A stretch of 47,702 nucleotides of DNA, taken from Coriobacteriales bacterium. Its GTDB lineage: Bacteria; Actinomycetota; Coriobacteriia; Coriobacteriales; UBA8131. The stretch is taken from contig JAISGO010000012.1 in the NCBI GenBank assembly GCA_031263025.1, forward strand, positions 1 through 47,702, in the 5' to 3' direction. The translations under genes were made by a program, and so were the position numbers. This document shows, piece by piece, positions 33,496-42,987 of this stretch. The notes below the pieces were generated by a model that worked only from the letters and a program-made list of their open reading frames with translations, was not told where the DNA came from and did no database searches. The number at the start of each line of letters is the position of its first letter. Position 1 is the first letter of the stretch.

Positions 33496-34851
33496 ATGTT
33501 TTATCTATCCCAAATCCTGGGACGGACGGTTTACGACCGCTCAGGTAAAAGCATTGGTAAACTATCAGACCTAGCCATTCAGACGGGGCAGGTCTTTCCG
33601 CATATCACCTCAATCACTTTTAGGGGGCCGGGCAAGACCCCCTTTCAGATCTCTTGGCGCAAATACGTTGACCAAGTCGATCAAGAAAATAAAGTCCATC
33701 TCAAGGTTGACCAGACCGACCTACGCTTTAGCTATACCCAACCCGGTGAGCTGTTGGTTGCCCGTGATCTGCTCAACAAACAGATCGTTGACACTGCGGG
33801 ACTCAAAGTGGTGCGCGTCAACGACCTTAAATTCGCCCCTTCTGGCGGTGCTAAGGGCGGCCAATACCGTCTACTTGGGGCCGAAGTCGGCATCCGTGGC
33901 TTACTGCGTGGCATCTCACCCCATCTCGAGGGTTTGATGCTTGCGCTCAGCAAGCTTTTCGGGCATAGTATCAAAGAGAAATTGATCGCATGGAGCTATA
34001 TGGAGCTCGTCGACAAGGACCTCTCTGACGTCCGTCTGGCCGTCTCCCACAAACGCCTGGAAGAGCTCCACCCAGCTGATATCGCAGACATCTTAGAGCA
34101 GCTTGATCCCAAGCAAAGGGCGGCCGTCTTTGATCACCTCGATGCCGAACAAGCCGCAGACACCGTGACCGAGCTTGAAGACGAGTACCAAGGAGACATC
34201 ATCGACGAGCTATCGCCCAGCCAGGCCGCTGGCGTCCTCAATCAGATGGAGCCTGATGACGTGGCTGATATCCTCGGTGACCTTGATTATGATAAGCGCG
34301 AGGCCCTACTTAAACTCATGGGGGTGGACGACCGTCAAAACGTCCGGCGTTTATTGGGATACAAAGAAGACAGTGCCGGTGGGGTGATGACGACGGAGTT
34401 CCTCACTTTGCCAAAGGATGAGACCGTGCAGGCCGCAATCGAGGCGATTCGGGCGGCTGGTCAAGAACTAGAAAACGTGCACTATGTTTATTTGGTCGAT
34501 GATGCCCAACGCCTGGCTGGTACCATCTCCTTGCGCCAGCTCGTCGTAGCTAAGCCTGACGCCATCTTATCTGATTTGGCCACCCCGGTTGAGGATCTGA
34601 TTACGACTGGTCCAGAACGTGACCAAGAAGAGGTTGCCAGGCTGATCAGCAAGTACAACCTGCTTTCGGTGCCCGTCATCGACGAACAGATGAAACTCCT
34701 TGGCATTGTCACCGTCGATGATGCTCTCGACGTGATTGAAGAAGAGCACGAGGAGGATCTGCATAATGCCGGTTCAAAGATCATCTATATGGTGATTGCC
34801 GTGATCGTGCTTGCGATAATCGTCCAGATTATCCTGGTCATGGTGCATTAA
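33496..34851 (+). CDS. PRC-barrel, MgtE N-domain and CBS protein with one C-terminal membrane helix
   Basis: A 451-residue protein. Domains in order: a PRC-barrel-like part (about 1-160, with YDRSGKSIGKLSDL), an MgtE N-terminal superhelix (about 185-290, with LHPADIADILEQLDP repeats), a CBS pair (about 295-415, with DSAGGVMTTEFLTLP and NLLSVPVIDEQMKLLGIVTV), then one membrane helix at the end (about 425-449). The five-helix MgtE channel is absent. In MgtE these N and CBS domains bind Mg2+ and close the channel. Here they probably sense Mg2+ for the transporter encoded by the next gene, whose ATG shares a base with this stop. Confidence 0.88.
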   Translation: MFYLSQILGRTVYDRSGKSIGKLSDLAIQTGQVFPHITSITFRGPGKTPFQISWRKYVDQVDQENKVHLKVDQTDLRFSYTQPGELLVARDLLNKQIVDTAGLKVVRVNDLKFAPSGGAKGGQYRLLGAEVGIRGLLRGISPHLEGLMLALSKLFGHSIKEKLIAWSYMELVDKDLSDVRLAVSHKRLEELHPADIADILEQLDPKQRAAVFDHLDAEQAADTVTELEDEYQGDIIDELSPSQAAGVLNQMEPDDVADILGDLDYDKREALLKLMGVDDRQNVRRLLGYKEDSAGGVMTTEFLTLPKDETVQAAIEAIRAAGQELENVHYVYLVDDAQRLAGTISLRQLVVAKPDAILSDLATPVEDLITTGPERDQEEVARLISKYNLLSVPVIDEQMKLLGIVTVDDALDVIEEEHEEDLHNAGSKIIYMVIAVIVLAIIVQIILVMVH

Positions 34852-36086
34852 TGGCAGAGAAGAAGCAGAATAAGCACTTCCTTTTGGTTTTGCTTGCCGC
34901 CATCGGGCCCGGGATCGTGGCCGAGCTCGCCGGCAACGACGCTGGGGGTATCTCCACTTTCAGCGTCGCCGGCGCAGAGTATGGCTATAATGTGCTCTGG
35001 ACTATCCCGGTGGCAATGGTCTTCTTGATGTTGGCCCAGGAAGGGGCGATGCGCCTAGGCGCCAAGACCGGCAAGGGCTTCGCAGCACTCATCCGTGAGC
35101 ATTTCGGCATCCGTTGGACTGCTTTTGCTATCTTGGCCTTAGTGGTCGCGAATTTCGGTACTACGATGTCGGAGTTCGCGGGAATCGCCTCGGGGCTTGA
35201 GCTCTTCGGGATAAGTCCTTACATCGGCATCCCGGTCTGTGCCCTCGGGATCTGGGCATTACTGATGAGCGGTTCCTACAAACGCACCCAACGCATCTTC
35301 TTAGTGGTCTCCCTAGTCTTCATCGTGTATGTTGTGGCGGCTTTCGCGGCCAGCCCCGATTGGGGTTCAGTGACGCTTCATACCGCCTTGCCTCAGATGG
35401 TCTTCGACCGCCCCTTTCTGGCCTTAACCATCGGTATCGTCGGCACCACCATCGCTCCCTGGATGCTTTTCTTCGGTCAATCCAATACGGCTGAAAAAGG
35501 CGGTGTCAGCAAGGACAAACAGGGATTAGCACTGCGCCGGGCCGACGTCTTCGTCGGGGCAGTGTTGGCCTGTCTGGTAGTCTGGTTCATCATCATCACC
35601 ACTGGCACGGTGCTACATTCAAGTGGGGTCGTGGTGAACAGTGCCGAGGACGCGGCGATGGCCTTGGCGCCGATTGCGGGGCAGTTCGCCAAGATCCTCT
35701 TTGGCGCAGGGTTACTCGGTGCTTCCGTATTGGCCGCTTGTGTCCTGCCGATGACCACTGCCTATGCAGTTTGTGAGGCTTTCGGTTTTGAGCACAGCGG
35801 TGAAGCGAGCTTTAAGGAGGCGCCCGTCTACAAGGGCATTATCACCTGCTTAATCTTGTTTTGTGCCCTGGTGGTGCTGATCCCCGGGGTGGATCTCTTG
35901 GGCGTGATGCTGACCTCGCAGGTCATCAATGGCATCTTGTTACCTATCCTGCTGATCTTCCTACTCCTTCTGGCTAACGACAAGCACCTGATGGGAAGCC
36001 TGAAAAACGGCCTGTTCGCCAATATCTGCACAACGCTGATGATCGTAGTGATCATCGTGCTCACGGTCTTGATGTTCATCTTCTAG
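34851..36086 (+). CDS. Nramp-related magnesium transporter (NRMT-like)
   Basis: A 411-residue Nramp-fold protein with about 11 membrane helices. The metal site differs from Mn/Fe Nramps. In helix 1 the usual Asp-Pro-Gly-Asn reads Asp30-Ala-Gly-Gly33, and in helix 6 the usual Met-Pro-His reads Ala202-Pro-Trp204. Loss of the Met ligand and His is the known mark of NRMTs such as the Eggerthella lenta protein, which carry Mg2+ and Mn2+ without proton coupling. It starts one base before the stop of the MgtE-N/CBS gene ends, so the two are made together. Automatic annotation as a manganese transporter (MntH) would probably be wrong. Confidence 0.85.
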   Translation: MAEKKQNKHFLLVLLAAIGPGIVAELAGNDAGGISTFSVAGAEYGYNVLWTIPVAMVFLMLAQEGAMRLGAKTGKGFAALIREHFGIRWTAFAILALVVANFGTTMSEFAGIASGLELFGISPYIGIPVCALGIWALLMSGSYKRTQRIFLVVSLVFIVYVVAAFAASPDWGSVTLHTALPQMVFDRPFLALTIGIVGTTIAPWMLFFGQSNTAEKGGVSKDKQGLALRRADVFVGAVLACLVVWFIIITTGTVLHSSGVVVNSAEDAAMALAPIAGQFAKILFGAGLLGASVLAACVLPMTTAYAVCEAFGFEHSGEASFKEAPVYKGIITCLILFCALVVLIPGVDLLGVMLTSQVINGILLPILLIFLLLLANDKHLMGSLKNGLFANICTTLMIVVIIVLTVLMFIF

Positions 36087-36098
36087 TACTATAGGTTT
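36087..36098 (+). promoter_or_regulatory. -10-like box placed for a leaderless mRNA
   Basis: TACTAT (36087-36092), six bases, then ATG 36099, the same spacing as at 1249 and 11052. No ribosome site other than a weak AGG is present. Confidence 0.3.
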
Positions 36099-36545
36099 AT
36101 GCAGAAGCTCAAACTGATGATTGACATGGACGGGGTCTTAACGGACTGGGACGCCTTGCAGGTGCCACCTGCATATAGCAAACACAAAGACCGCTATCCT
36201 GGGGTATTCCGCGAGCTTTCCCCTTACCCCGGCGCCCTCGATGCGGTCAAACGTTTACAATCCTCTGATAAATATGAGCTTTTCATTCTTTCGACTTGTC
36301 CTTGGCAGCATCCGAGCGGGCTCGCCGATAAGCAGAACTGGCTCAAACAGTATTTTGGCGCTGGCAAGGACAATCCATTCTACAAGCGTACTTTCTTCAC
36401 CCACTGTAAAAACTTAATCGCAGGAGATATCCTGATCGACGACCGCCCACACAAAAACGGTGCCGCAGACTTCCCGGGCCGTTTGATCTATTTTGGTGGG
36501 CCTGATTTTCCGGATTGGCCGGCCGTACTCGCAGAGCTGCTTTAA
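36099..36545 (+). CDS. 5'(3')-deoxyribonucleotidase-like HAD phosphatase
   Basis: A 148-residue HAD-superfamily protein like the NT5C group. The catalytic motif is DMDGV with Asp9 and Asp11, motif II is the Ser/Thr in ILSTCPW, and the late acidic motif is GDILIDDRP. These enzymes remove phosphate from deoxynucleoside monophosphates and limit dNTP pools. It is short but complete for the family. It follows the transporter by 12 bp and ends at a strong inverted repeat. Confidence 0.8.
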   Translation: MQKLKLMIDMDGVLTDWDALQVPPAYSKHKDRYPGVFRELSPYPGALDAVKRLQSSDKYELFILSTCPWQHPSGLADKQNWLKQYFGAGKDNPFYKRTFFTHCKNLIAGDILIDDRPHKNGAADFPGRLIYFGGPDFPDWPAVLAELL

Positions 36546-36580
36546 TGTTCAGGGGGCACCGTGCGGTGCCCCCTGAACAT
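36545..36580. terminator. Bidirectional terminator-like perfect inverted repeat
   Basis: Two 17-bp arms (36545-36561 and 36564-36580) separated by two bases, between the convergent nucleotidase and clpB genes. It starts in the stop codon of the first and ends three bases before the clpB stop. T-runs are poor. Confidence 0.65.
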
Positions 36581-36582
36581 GT

Positions 36583-39324
36583 TTATTGCCTGACGATGAA
36601 ATGATCCTGGTCGTCAAGGTCGATCTTGACTTTCGCGCCAGGCTTGACTTTCCCTGCGACTATAGCGCCTGCCAAGGTGTCGATGATATTATGTTGGACC
36701 AAGCGCTTGAGCGGTCGCGCGCCATAGACTGGGTCAAACCCATCAATCGACAGTTCTTGGACGGCGGAGGGACTGACCTCAAGCTCGATCTTCTGCCCAG
36801 CCAGGCGCTTGCGGGCAGCCTGCAGCTGCAGGGCGACGATCGCGTCGATGTTCTCCATGCCCAGTGACTGGAAGATGATGATGTCGTCGATGCGGTTTAA
36901 GAACTCCGGCTTGAAAGTCTGACGTAGGAGCTCGTCAATTGCTTGATTGAGCTTCTTTTGGTCATTAATCTCAGGCTCGCCCTGGCCAAGCTGCTCTTTG
37001 GTCTTTAGTCCTGACTCCGGGGCCCGCTCGGCGACTTTGTCCATGACCTGGTCGAGCATCTGGTCAATCTCGTTCTTGGCGGGGGCTTGCGCGCCGCCCC
37101 GCTCGTTGAATTCGCGGATGAACTGGGAACCGACGTTGGAGGTCATGATGATGATGGCGTTTTTGAAGGAGACCATCCGACCCTGCCCGTCGGTCAGGCG
37201 GCCGTCGTCGAAGACCTGCAAAAGTACGTTGAAGACGTCGGGGTGGGCCTTCTCGATCTCGTCGAGCAGGATCACACTGTAGGGACGGCGGCGGACTGCT
37301 TCGGTGAGTTGGCCGCCCTCGTCGTAGCCGACGTAGCCGGGCGGAGCGCCGATCAGGCGTTGCACCGAGAACTTCTCCATGTACTCACTCATATCGATGC
37401 GCACCAGCGCCTTCTCGTCGTCGAACATGTACTCGGCCAAGGTCTTAGCCAGCTCGGTCTTACCAACACCGGTAGGCCCGAGGAAGAGGAAAGTGCCGAT
37501 TGGTTTGTCCGGGTCGGCGAGTCCTGCCCGGGAGCGACGGATCGCCGCCGCCACTGCCGCCACTGCTTCGTCTTGTCCGACTACGCGTTTGTGCAGCTCG
37601 TCTTCAAGGTCGCGCAACTTCTCGATCTCACCCTGCATCATCTTAGTGACCGGGATGCCGGTCCAAACCGAGACCACATCGGCGATCTCTTCTTCAGTAA
37701 CCTCTTCCTTAAGCAGGTCGACATGTCCGGTTGCATCGGCATCGACAGGTTCGTCCCGGTGTTCCAAGGCCACATTGGCCTGGTCGAGCGATTTTTGCAG
37801 GGCAGGGATCTGGTCATATTTAAGTTGTGAGGCTTCTTCCAGCTTGCCCTCACGGGTCGCCTTTTCAAATTCGACCTGGGCCTGCTCGAGCTTGGTCTTG
37901 AGCTCTTGGACGTCGGTGATGGCGGCTTTCTGATTGGCCCAAACCGCTTTCATGCCATCAAGCTGCTCCTTTAGCCCTGCCATCTCCAGGCGCAGCTTGT
38001 CTAAGCGGGCCTTTGAGGCCTCGTCTTTTTCTTTGAGCAGAGCTTGCTCTTCGATCTGCATCTGCGTGTATTGGCGGTCGATGATGTCGATCTCCTCGGG
38101 CATCGAGTCGATCTCAATGCGCAAGCGGCTCGCCGCCTCGTCCATCAAGTCGATTGCCTTGTCCGGCAAAAAGCGGTCGCTGATATAGCGATTAGAGAGC
38201 TCGGCGGCAGCTACCAAGGCACCGTCGGTAATCCGCACTCCGTGATGGATCTCATATTTCTCCTTCAGACCGCGTAGGATGGCGATAGTGTCCTCGACGC
38301 TGGGCTCGCCTACGTAGACTGGTTGGAAACGGCGCTCAAGCGCAGCGTCCTTCTCGATGTACTTGCGGTATTCGTCGAGGGTGGTGGCACCGATGGCGTG
38401 GAGCTCGCCACGGGCTAGGGCTGGCTTCAACATATTGCTTGCATCAAGGCTGCTGCCCCCACCGGTACCGGCGCCCACGATAGTATGCAATTCGTCGATG
38501 AAGAGGATCACCTTGCCACCAGCGTCCTCGACCTCCTTAAGCACTGCCTTGAAGCGATCCTCAAACTCCCCGCGGTACTTGGCGCCGGCCAACATCGAGG
38601 CGATGTCAAGTGCGATCAGATCGCGGTCGGTCAAAGAGCCAGGCACATCGCCTGCAACGATACGCTGGGCCAAACCTTCAACGATAGCTGTCTTACCGGT
38701 GCCAGGCTCGCCGATCAAGACGGGGTTGTTCTTGGTGCGTCGCGACAGTACCTGGATGGTCCGGCGGATTTCATCCGAGCGTCCGATCACAGGGTCGAGT
38801 TTGCCTTCGCGGGCCAGGGCGGTAAGGTTGCGCCCATACTGTTCAAGTACTTTGAACTGCGGTTTTGAATCTTGGGCCGTCACCCTTTGACTGCCGCGCA
38901 GATCCTGATAGGCCTGTTCGATGGTCGCTTCACTGAGGCCGTTTTCCTGCATTAGTTTTCCAGCTTTGCCCTTACCCTTGGCAAGGGCGATCAGGAGGTG
39001 CTCAGTGGTCATATAGTCGTCTCCGAGCTTGGCGGCAAGCTTTTCGGCGTTCGTGATCGTCGCCATCGTATCCGATGACGGCGCGGTCATCGGCACGCCT
39101 TTGACTTTGGGGTTGGCTGCGATAGCCTGGTCGACGGCAGTTCTCAGGGCGCTCGGATCACCGCCTGCCTTCTCGATGATACCGGCGATGTTGTTCTCCT
39201 TGGCGTCGAGTAGGGCCTTAAGTAGATGCTCGGGTTCGATCATGGCCGCTTCGGCGTCCGCTGCCACCCCCATTGCCTGTTGGATGATGAGTTGGGCACT
39301 TTCCGCCCATTTATCTGGTCTCAT
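36583..39324 (-). CDS. clpB: ATP-dependent disaggregase ClpB
   Basis: A 913-residue Hsp100. The N-terminal Clp repeat domain (about 1-150), NBD1 with Walker A GEPGTGKT near 205, a coiled-coil middle domain (about 410-530), NBD2 with GPTGVGKT near 616, and the C-terminal small domain are all present. ClpB works with DnaK to rescue aggregated proteins. It is some 50 residues longer than typical because of a polar insert (about residues 743-797, with [21 protein letters not shown]) before [16 protein letters not shown]-like operator at 39347 overlaps its promoter, so HspR control is likely. Confidence 0.95.
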   Translation of the reverse strand: MRPDKWAESAQLIIQQAMGVAADAEAAMIEPEHLLKALLDAKENNIAGIIEKAGGDPSALRTAVDQAIAANPKVKGVPMTAPSSDTMATITNAEKLAAKLGDDYMTTEHLLIALAKGKGKAGKLMQENGLSEATIEQAYQDLRGSQRVTAQDSKPQFKVLEQYGRNLTALAREGKLDPVIGRSDEIRRTIQVLSRRTKNNPVLIGEPGTGKTAIVEGLAQRIVAGDVPGSLTDRDLIALDIASMLAGAKYRGEFEDRFKAVLKEVEDAGGKVILFIDELHTIVGAGTGGGSSLDASNMLKPALARGELHAIGATTLDEYRKYIEKDAALERRFQPVYVGEPSVEDTIAILRGLKEKYEIHHGVRITDGALVAAAELSNRYISDRFLPDKAIDLMDEAASRLRIEIDSMPEEIDIIDRQYTQMQIEEQALLKEKDEASKARLDKLRLEMAGLKEQLDGMKAVWANQKAAITDVQELKTKLEQAQVEFEKATREGKLEEASQLKYDQIPALQKSLDQANVALEHRDEPVDADATGHVDLLKEEVTEEEIADVVSVWTGIPVTKMMQGEIEKLRDLEDELHKRVVGQDEAVAAVAAAIRRSRAGLADPDKPIGTFLFLGPTGVGKTELAKTLAEYMFDDEKALVRIDMSEYMEKFSVQRLIGAPPGYVGYDEGGQLTEAVRRRPYSVILLDEIEKAHPDVFNVLLQVFDDGRLTDGQGRMVSFKNAIIIMTSNVGSQFIREFNERGGAQAPAKNEIDQMLDQVMDKVAERAPESGLKTKEQLGQGEPEINDQKKLNQAIDELLRQTFKPEFLNRIDDIIIFQSLGMENIDAIVALQLQAARKRLAGQKIELEVSPSAVQELSIDGFDPVYGARPLKRLVQHNIIDTLAGAIVAGKVKPGAKVKIDLDDQDHFIVRQ

Positions 39325-39346
39325 ATATGTCCCCTGCTTTCTGATA

Positions 39347-39371
39347 AATCTAAGTCTTATACACTTAGATT
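39347..39371 (-). promoter_or_regulatory. HAIR-type HspR operator at clpB
   Basis: AATCTAAGT-N7-ACTTAGATT, a perfect 9-bp dyad. The known HspR box is CTTGAGT-N7-ACTCAAG; spacing and symmetry agree, bases differ in part. It overlaps the -10 box and start point of clpB. hspR itself is encoded 1.3 kb away. Confidence 0.8.
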
Positions 39372-39397
39372 ATGGCACGCGCTCAAAGCTATTGCAA
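39369..39397 (-). promoter_or_regulatory. clpB promoter
   Basis: On the minus strand TTGCAA (39397-39392), exactly 17 bases, then CATAAT (39374-39369), a good housekeeping promoter overlapped by the HspR-type dyad. Confidence 0.7.
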
Positions 39398-39475
39398 GCG
39401 TGTTTGCCGAACCGTTACCCAGCCTATCCGGACAGCGGGTCAAAATTTTGGGCAGCGCAAAAGGGGAAGGTGATC

Positions 39476-40291
39476 TCAGATGCGGATTTTCAGACCGTCG
39501 TAGGCGACTTTGATATCCAAGCCAGCAATGTCGGCTAGCCTCTGCTCAAGTTCTGCAAGGGTGATCGGCGTGTCATAGTGCATTGAGAGGTGGGTGAGCA
39601 AGGTGTGTTTGGGGCCCAAGGTCTGGGCCAAGTCGATTGCCTGGTCGATGCTATGGTGCGAAGCCGGCATCCAATTCTCGCCGTTGAAAGTGGCGTCGAT
39701 GATCAGGTAATCCAGCTGCCCGATCTGGGCGTATTCCCGCAAGTGGGAAAAGCTCGGCTCAGGCAAGCGGCCACTATCGCAGAAATAAGCGCAGCGGCTT
39801 ATTCCAGTCTCGATTAAGTAGCCAAAAGTACCAGGGCAGTGGGCAGCGGCGAGGGGAGTGTAGCGTACCCCGTCGAAATCCAACTCCTCGTCCAAGTCGA
39901 TTTGGTGTCCCTCAAGCACATCGGCCATGAAGTCGAAACGCCGCCCGATCGCTTCTAGGGTCTCAGCTGAACCATAGACCGGCAGGGGGCGTTTGGTCTG
40001 CAGGCGAACCAGGTATTCCAGCTGTGGCAGGCCGCCGATGTGGTCGAAATGCTCGTGGGTGAACAGTACCCGTTCAACCTTGCGGATACCCTCCCGGATA
40101 TACTGGCTGCGCAATTCAGGAGCGGTGTCGATCTGGGTGTTCTCCTCACCCTGAATCAAGATGCTTGAGCAATCCCGTCGCGCACGCGGGTCGCGCAAGG
40201 CTTCTTCACAGGCAGGGCAGCCGCAGTAGTAGCTTGGCACCCCACAGGAGGCGCCGGTGCCGAGAAAAGTGAGGAGGTGGGTCTTGGGCAT
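39476..40291 (-). CDS. Metallo-beta-lactamase-fold phosphodiesterase (PhnP-like)
   Basis: A 271-residue MBL-fold hydrolase. FLGTGASCGVPSYYCGCPACE near the N-terminus and HEHFDH (zinc/manganese ligands) are typical of the PhnP-like cyclic phosphodiesterase group, as are the later CDSGRLPEP and IDATFNGENW. It probably cleaves a cyclic nucleotide or phosphoribosyl phosphate ester; no phosphonate genes are near. I chose ATG 40291 because it has AAGGAAG upstream and does not run into the TSCPD gene, whose stop is 13 bp away. Confidence 0.8.
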   Translation of the reverse strand: MPKTHLLTFLGTGASCGVPSYYCGCPACEEALRDPRARRDCSSILIQGEENTQIDTAPELRSQYIREGIRKVERVLFTHEHFDHIGGLPQLEYLVRLQTKRPLPVYGSAETLEAIGRRFDFMADVLEGHQIDLDEELDFDGVRYTPLAAAHCPGTFGYLIETGISRCAYFCDSGRLPEPSFSHLREYAQIGQLDYLIIDATFNGENWMPASHHSIDQAIDLAQTLGPKHTLLTHLSMHYDTPITLAELEQRLADIAGLDIKVAYDGLKIRI

Positions 40292-40304
40292 AGCCGCCAC
40301 TTCC

Positions 40305-40550
40305 TTAAAGGGAGTATTCAATCGCTTGGGCCAGTTGGTCGCCACAGGAGGTCAATTTCATGCCGCAGAGATTGCCTTTCAGGAGGGCCGCTACCGAAAC
40401 AGCAGGGCGTCCTTCGACCAATTTGCCGATTGCCTTTAGATTGCCGTCACAGCCGCCGACGAAGCTGACGTTATGGAGGTTGCCACCCTCGTCGATGTCG
40501 AAATCGACTTGTTGTGAGCAGGTGCCTTGACAAGGATAGCTATAGTGCAT
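40305..40550 (-). CDS. TSCPD-domain protein (TIGR03905-like)
   Basis: An 81-residue protein with the TSCPD sequence type: YPCQGTCSQQVDF, VGGCDGNLKAIGKL, and a last helix with KLTSCGDQLAQAI. The cysteines may bind metal. This small domain also occurs at the end of some ribonucleotide reductases. ATG 40550 is preferred because AGAAGGAG lies seven bases upstream. The function of the free-standing form is unknown. Confidence 0.75.
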   Translation of the reverse strand: MHYSYPCQGTCSQQVDFDIDEGGNLHNVSFVGGCDGNLKAIGKLVEGRPAVSVAALLKGNLCGMKLTSCGDQLAQAIEYSL

Positions 40551-40640
40551 GGAATACTCCTTCTCATCGAATTGTCCAGTGGATGGTCCCAGCTGTTTTT
40601 GAGAGGCCATCTCGAAGTCATTTGCAAAGACCTCAGGATT

Positions 40641-41060
40641 TTACTTTTTCTTAGGCGGGAGTTGCTTGGTCACGACCCCGCCTTCGACGTATTTTGTAAT
40701 CTCCTGGCCGTCTTGTTTGATAATCGCGGTGATCTTGGTCCGTAGCTCCAGCTCGTGGATACGTTCCTGTACCCGGATATTTTGCCGCTCGAGCTTGGTG
40801 ATGCGGTCGTCCCGCTTCTCGATTTCAGCCTGCATGTCCAATACCCGCAGGACCCCAGCGAGGTTGATGCCTTCGTGGGTCAAACGGTTGATCAGCTCCA
40901 GGCGTTCGATGTCTGCTTCAGAGTACATCCGGGTGTTGCCGCTAGTGCGTTTGGGCGAAACCAGGCCCCGCTGCTCATATACCCGCAAGGTCTGCGGGTG
41001 CATGTGGGCGAGGTCGGCGGCCACGCTGATCATATAGACTGGTTTGTCGCGATCGTCCAT
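40641..41060 (-). CDS. hspR: Heat-shock repressor HspR (MerR family)
   Basis: A 139-residue MerR-type regulator: winged helix with [34 protein letters not shown] (about 20-53), a short coiled coil (about 80-110) and a basic C-terminal tail KQLPPKKK. This matches HspR, which represses the actinobacterial dnaK/clpB regulon at HAIR sites and uses DnaK as co-repressor. It is the third gene of the grpE-dnaJ-hspR operon, 11 bp after dnaJ. Confidence 0.92.
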   Translation of the reverse strand: MDDRDKPVYMISVAADLAHMHPQTLRVYEQRGLVSPKRTSGNTRMYSEADIERLELINRLTHEGINLAGVLRVLDMQAEIEKRDDRITKLERQNIRVQERIHELELRTKITAIIKQDGQEITKYVEGGVVTKQLPPKKK

Positions 41061-41071
41061 ACCCTATCTCC

Positions 41072-42127
41072 TTAGTCGAGCAGGCCGGTGATTTGGGGGC
41101 GGATATCACAGCCGTCCGCTGGCGAGGCCGCCAGATAGCGTTTGAGGGCCTCGAGTTGGCCCGGATTGGGCTGCGCCGGTAGGCTCATGTGGCAAATCAC
41201 CTTAAGGTCGCCGTGGCGCTCGTTCTTGCTGGCGACGTCCGGTGCGCCTTTGCCCTTCAAGACAAGGACTTTGCCGTCAGGGGTGCCAGCCGGAATCTTG
41301 ATCTTGATTTTCTGATGGGCGGGAGTCGGTACCGTCACATTCGTCCCCAAACCGAGCTCAGCTGGCGACAGCGGTAGGTCGAAGACTACGTCTGCTCCCT
41401 CCCTACGGTACAGGGGATGGTCTTCTAGGATGGTCTTGATGACCAGGTCACCAGCCTTGGCACCGCCTGCTCCGGCGGCGCCCTTGCCCTTAAAGCGTAG
41501 CTTGCCACCGTCGACGGCACCTGCTGGCACTTTTACCTTTAGGGTCTGCTTCTTGCCGCCAGCCTTAACTGAGACCGTCTTGGTCAAGCCTGTGAAGGCC
41601 TCGTCGAAGCTGAGTGGCAAGCTGACTTCGATGTCACGGCCCCTGTCCGGCTGAGGACTGGCCTGTTTACGGTCGGGGCCCCTTCTTGCTGGGCCGGTTG
41701 GGTTTTGCCAGCTGTGCGCGAAAGCTCCTTCACCATGCGCCATATGAGCGAAGATGTCGCCGATATTACTGCCGAAATCGAAGGCAGAGGTGCCGCCGCT
41801 TACGTCTTGGCCGTTCACCTGCACGTGCCAACCGTTTTGACCAGCAAAGGGGTCAGGGCCAGAACCGCCCCATTGGTATCGACCACCTTGGGGCATGCCA
41901 CCAGCGAAAGCGCCATAGGCCAGGAGTTGGTCGTATTCTGCCCGCTTCTTCTTGTCGGAGAGGGTCTCGTAGGCCTCACTGACCTGCTTGAATTTCTCGG
42001 CGTCACCGCCTGTGTCGGGGTGGTATTTGCGGGCCAAACGCTTGAAAGCACGCTTGATTTGCTCAGGGCTGGCGTCTTTGTCCAAGCCGAGCACTTCATA
42101 ATAGGTCTTCTCTTTAGTCTTTGCCAT
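41072..42127 (-). CDS. DnaJ-family co-chaperone without zinc finger (CbpA-like)
   Basis: A 351-residue Hsp40. The J-domain has H36-P37-D38, followed by a Gly-rich region (about 75-150) and two C-terminal peptide-binding domains (from about 165). The CxxCxGxG zinc repeats of classic DnaJ are missing, so this is of the CbpA/DnaJ2 type. It stimulates the ATPase of DnaK and delivers clients. Its start overlaps grpE by 14 bases. Confidence 0.93.
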   Translation of the reverse strand: MAKTKEKTYYEVLGLDKDASPEQIKRAFKRLARKYHPDTGGDAEKFKQVSEAYETLSDKKKRAEYDQLLAYGAFAGGMPQGGRYQWGGSGPDPFAGQNGWHVQVNGQDVSGGTSAFDFGSNIGDIFAHMAHGEGAFAHSWQNPTGPARRGPDRKQASPQPDRGRDIEVSLPLSFDEAFTGLTKTVSVKAGGKKQTLKVKVPAGAVDGGKLRFKGKGAAGAGGAKAGDLVIKTILEDHPLYRREGADVVFDLPLSPAELGLGTNVTVPTPAHQKIKIKIPAGTPDGKVLVLKGKGAPDVASKNERHGDLKVICHMSLPAQPNPGQLEALKRYLAASPADGCDIRPQITGLLD

Positions 42128-42770
42128 TGCTTGCCTTTCCGGCTGAAACGGCGACCATGGCAGGACGGATCAATTTGTCGGCTATCTTGTAGCCTTTTTG
42201 ATAGACCTCGCAGATGATGTCCTCATCTTGCGCGGAGGCGACCTTGGCTACTGCGTTGTGCTCTTTGGCGTCGAAAGCCTGGCCGAGCGGATCAATCGCG
42301 CTCAAGCCATGCTTAGCCAGGGCTTCGCCGAGCTTGTTATAGACGGCTTGCACGCCAGCCTGTAATCCGTCAGCAGCGTTGGCTGCCGCCAAGGCCCGCT
42401 CCATGTCATCGAGGCAGGGCAGCAAGTCAGTGATCAGGCTCTCAGTGGCGCGCTGCCTCTCGGCACTCCTCTCTTGGGCGGTGCGCTTGCGGAAATTGTC
42501 CCATTCAGCCTGCAAGCGGGCGAGTTTATCTTTGTAGGCAGCGGTCTCAGCCTGGGCCCCGAGTAGGTCTTGCTGGGTATGCTCAAGTTCTTTTTCAAGC
42601 TTGGCGGACTTGTTACGGTGCTTCGGCTTGGCTGGGTCAGCCTTGGCCGCAGCCGCTTCGGGGGTTTGACTGTCCGCTTTTTGGCTATTCCCTCGGCTCT
42701 GTCCTAGCGCAGCCTCGTCGTGTCGGTCTATGGTCTTATCCTGTGTATGTTCAGCCTGTGTATCAGCCAT
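42114..42770 (-). CDS. grpE: Nucleotide exchange factor GrpE
   Basis: A 218-residue GrpE: a long, charged, disordered N-terminus (about 1-55), a coiled coil (about 55-100, [15 protein letters not shown]), then the four-helix and beta domain ending in [18 protein letters not shown], the GrpE signature. It releases ADP from DnaK. It is first in its operon: dnaK, which usually precedes grpE, is absent, and the divergent neighbour is infC. A GAGGAG ribosome site precedes the ATG. Confidence 0.95.
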   Translation of the reverse strand: MADTQAEHTQDKTIDRHDEAALGQSRGNSQKADSQTPEAAAAKADPAKPKHRNKSAKLEKELEHTQQDLLGAQAETAAYKDKLARLQAEWDNFRKRTAQERSAERQRATESLITDLLPCLDDMERALAAANAADGLQAGVQAVYNKLGEALAKHGLSAIDPLGQAFDAKEHNAVAKVASAQDEDIICEVYQKGYKIADKLIRPAMVAVSAGKASNGKD

Positions 42771-42796
42771 TGAATTCTCCTCATACGAATACAGAT

Positions 42797-42821
42797 AGTA
42801 TAATGTAAGCAGACTTAGATT
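42797..42821 (-). promoter_or_regulatory. grpE promoter with half HAIR site
   Basis: On the minus strand AATCTAAGT (42821-42813), identical to the clpB half-site, is followed by seven bases and a poor second half that contains the TATACT -10 box (42802-42797). It suggests HspR control of grpE-dnaJ-hspR, weaker than for clpB. Confidence 0.55.
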
Positions 42822-42870
42822 TTCTAAAACTGCTACCGAAGCGTTACCAAGTGCTACTGCTCTGACGATG

Positions 42871-42879
42871 TGCTAGAAT
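42871..42879 (+). promoter_or_regulatory. Extended -10 of infC operon
   Basis: TGCTAGAAT, an extended -10, gives a leader of about 150 bases before infC. Confidence 0.5.
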
Positions 42880-42987
42880 CATGGTATGGGCGCGTTGCGT
42901 CCACCCAATTTCACATACAAGCAGGTTTTACGCCTCACCCTGTTGCGCCGCCTGGCAGCTCCTCGGTTGATTTGAAGTTTCTTTCGG

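Noticed and set aside
34851-36086. Ordinary MntH manganese/iron Nramp
   Set aside because: The helix 1 Asn and helix 6 Met and His of the metal site are replaced.
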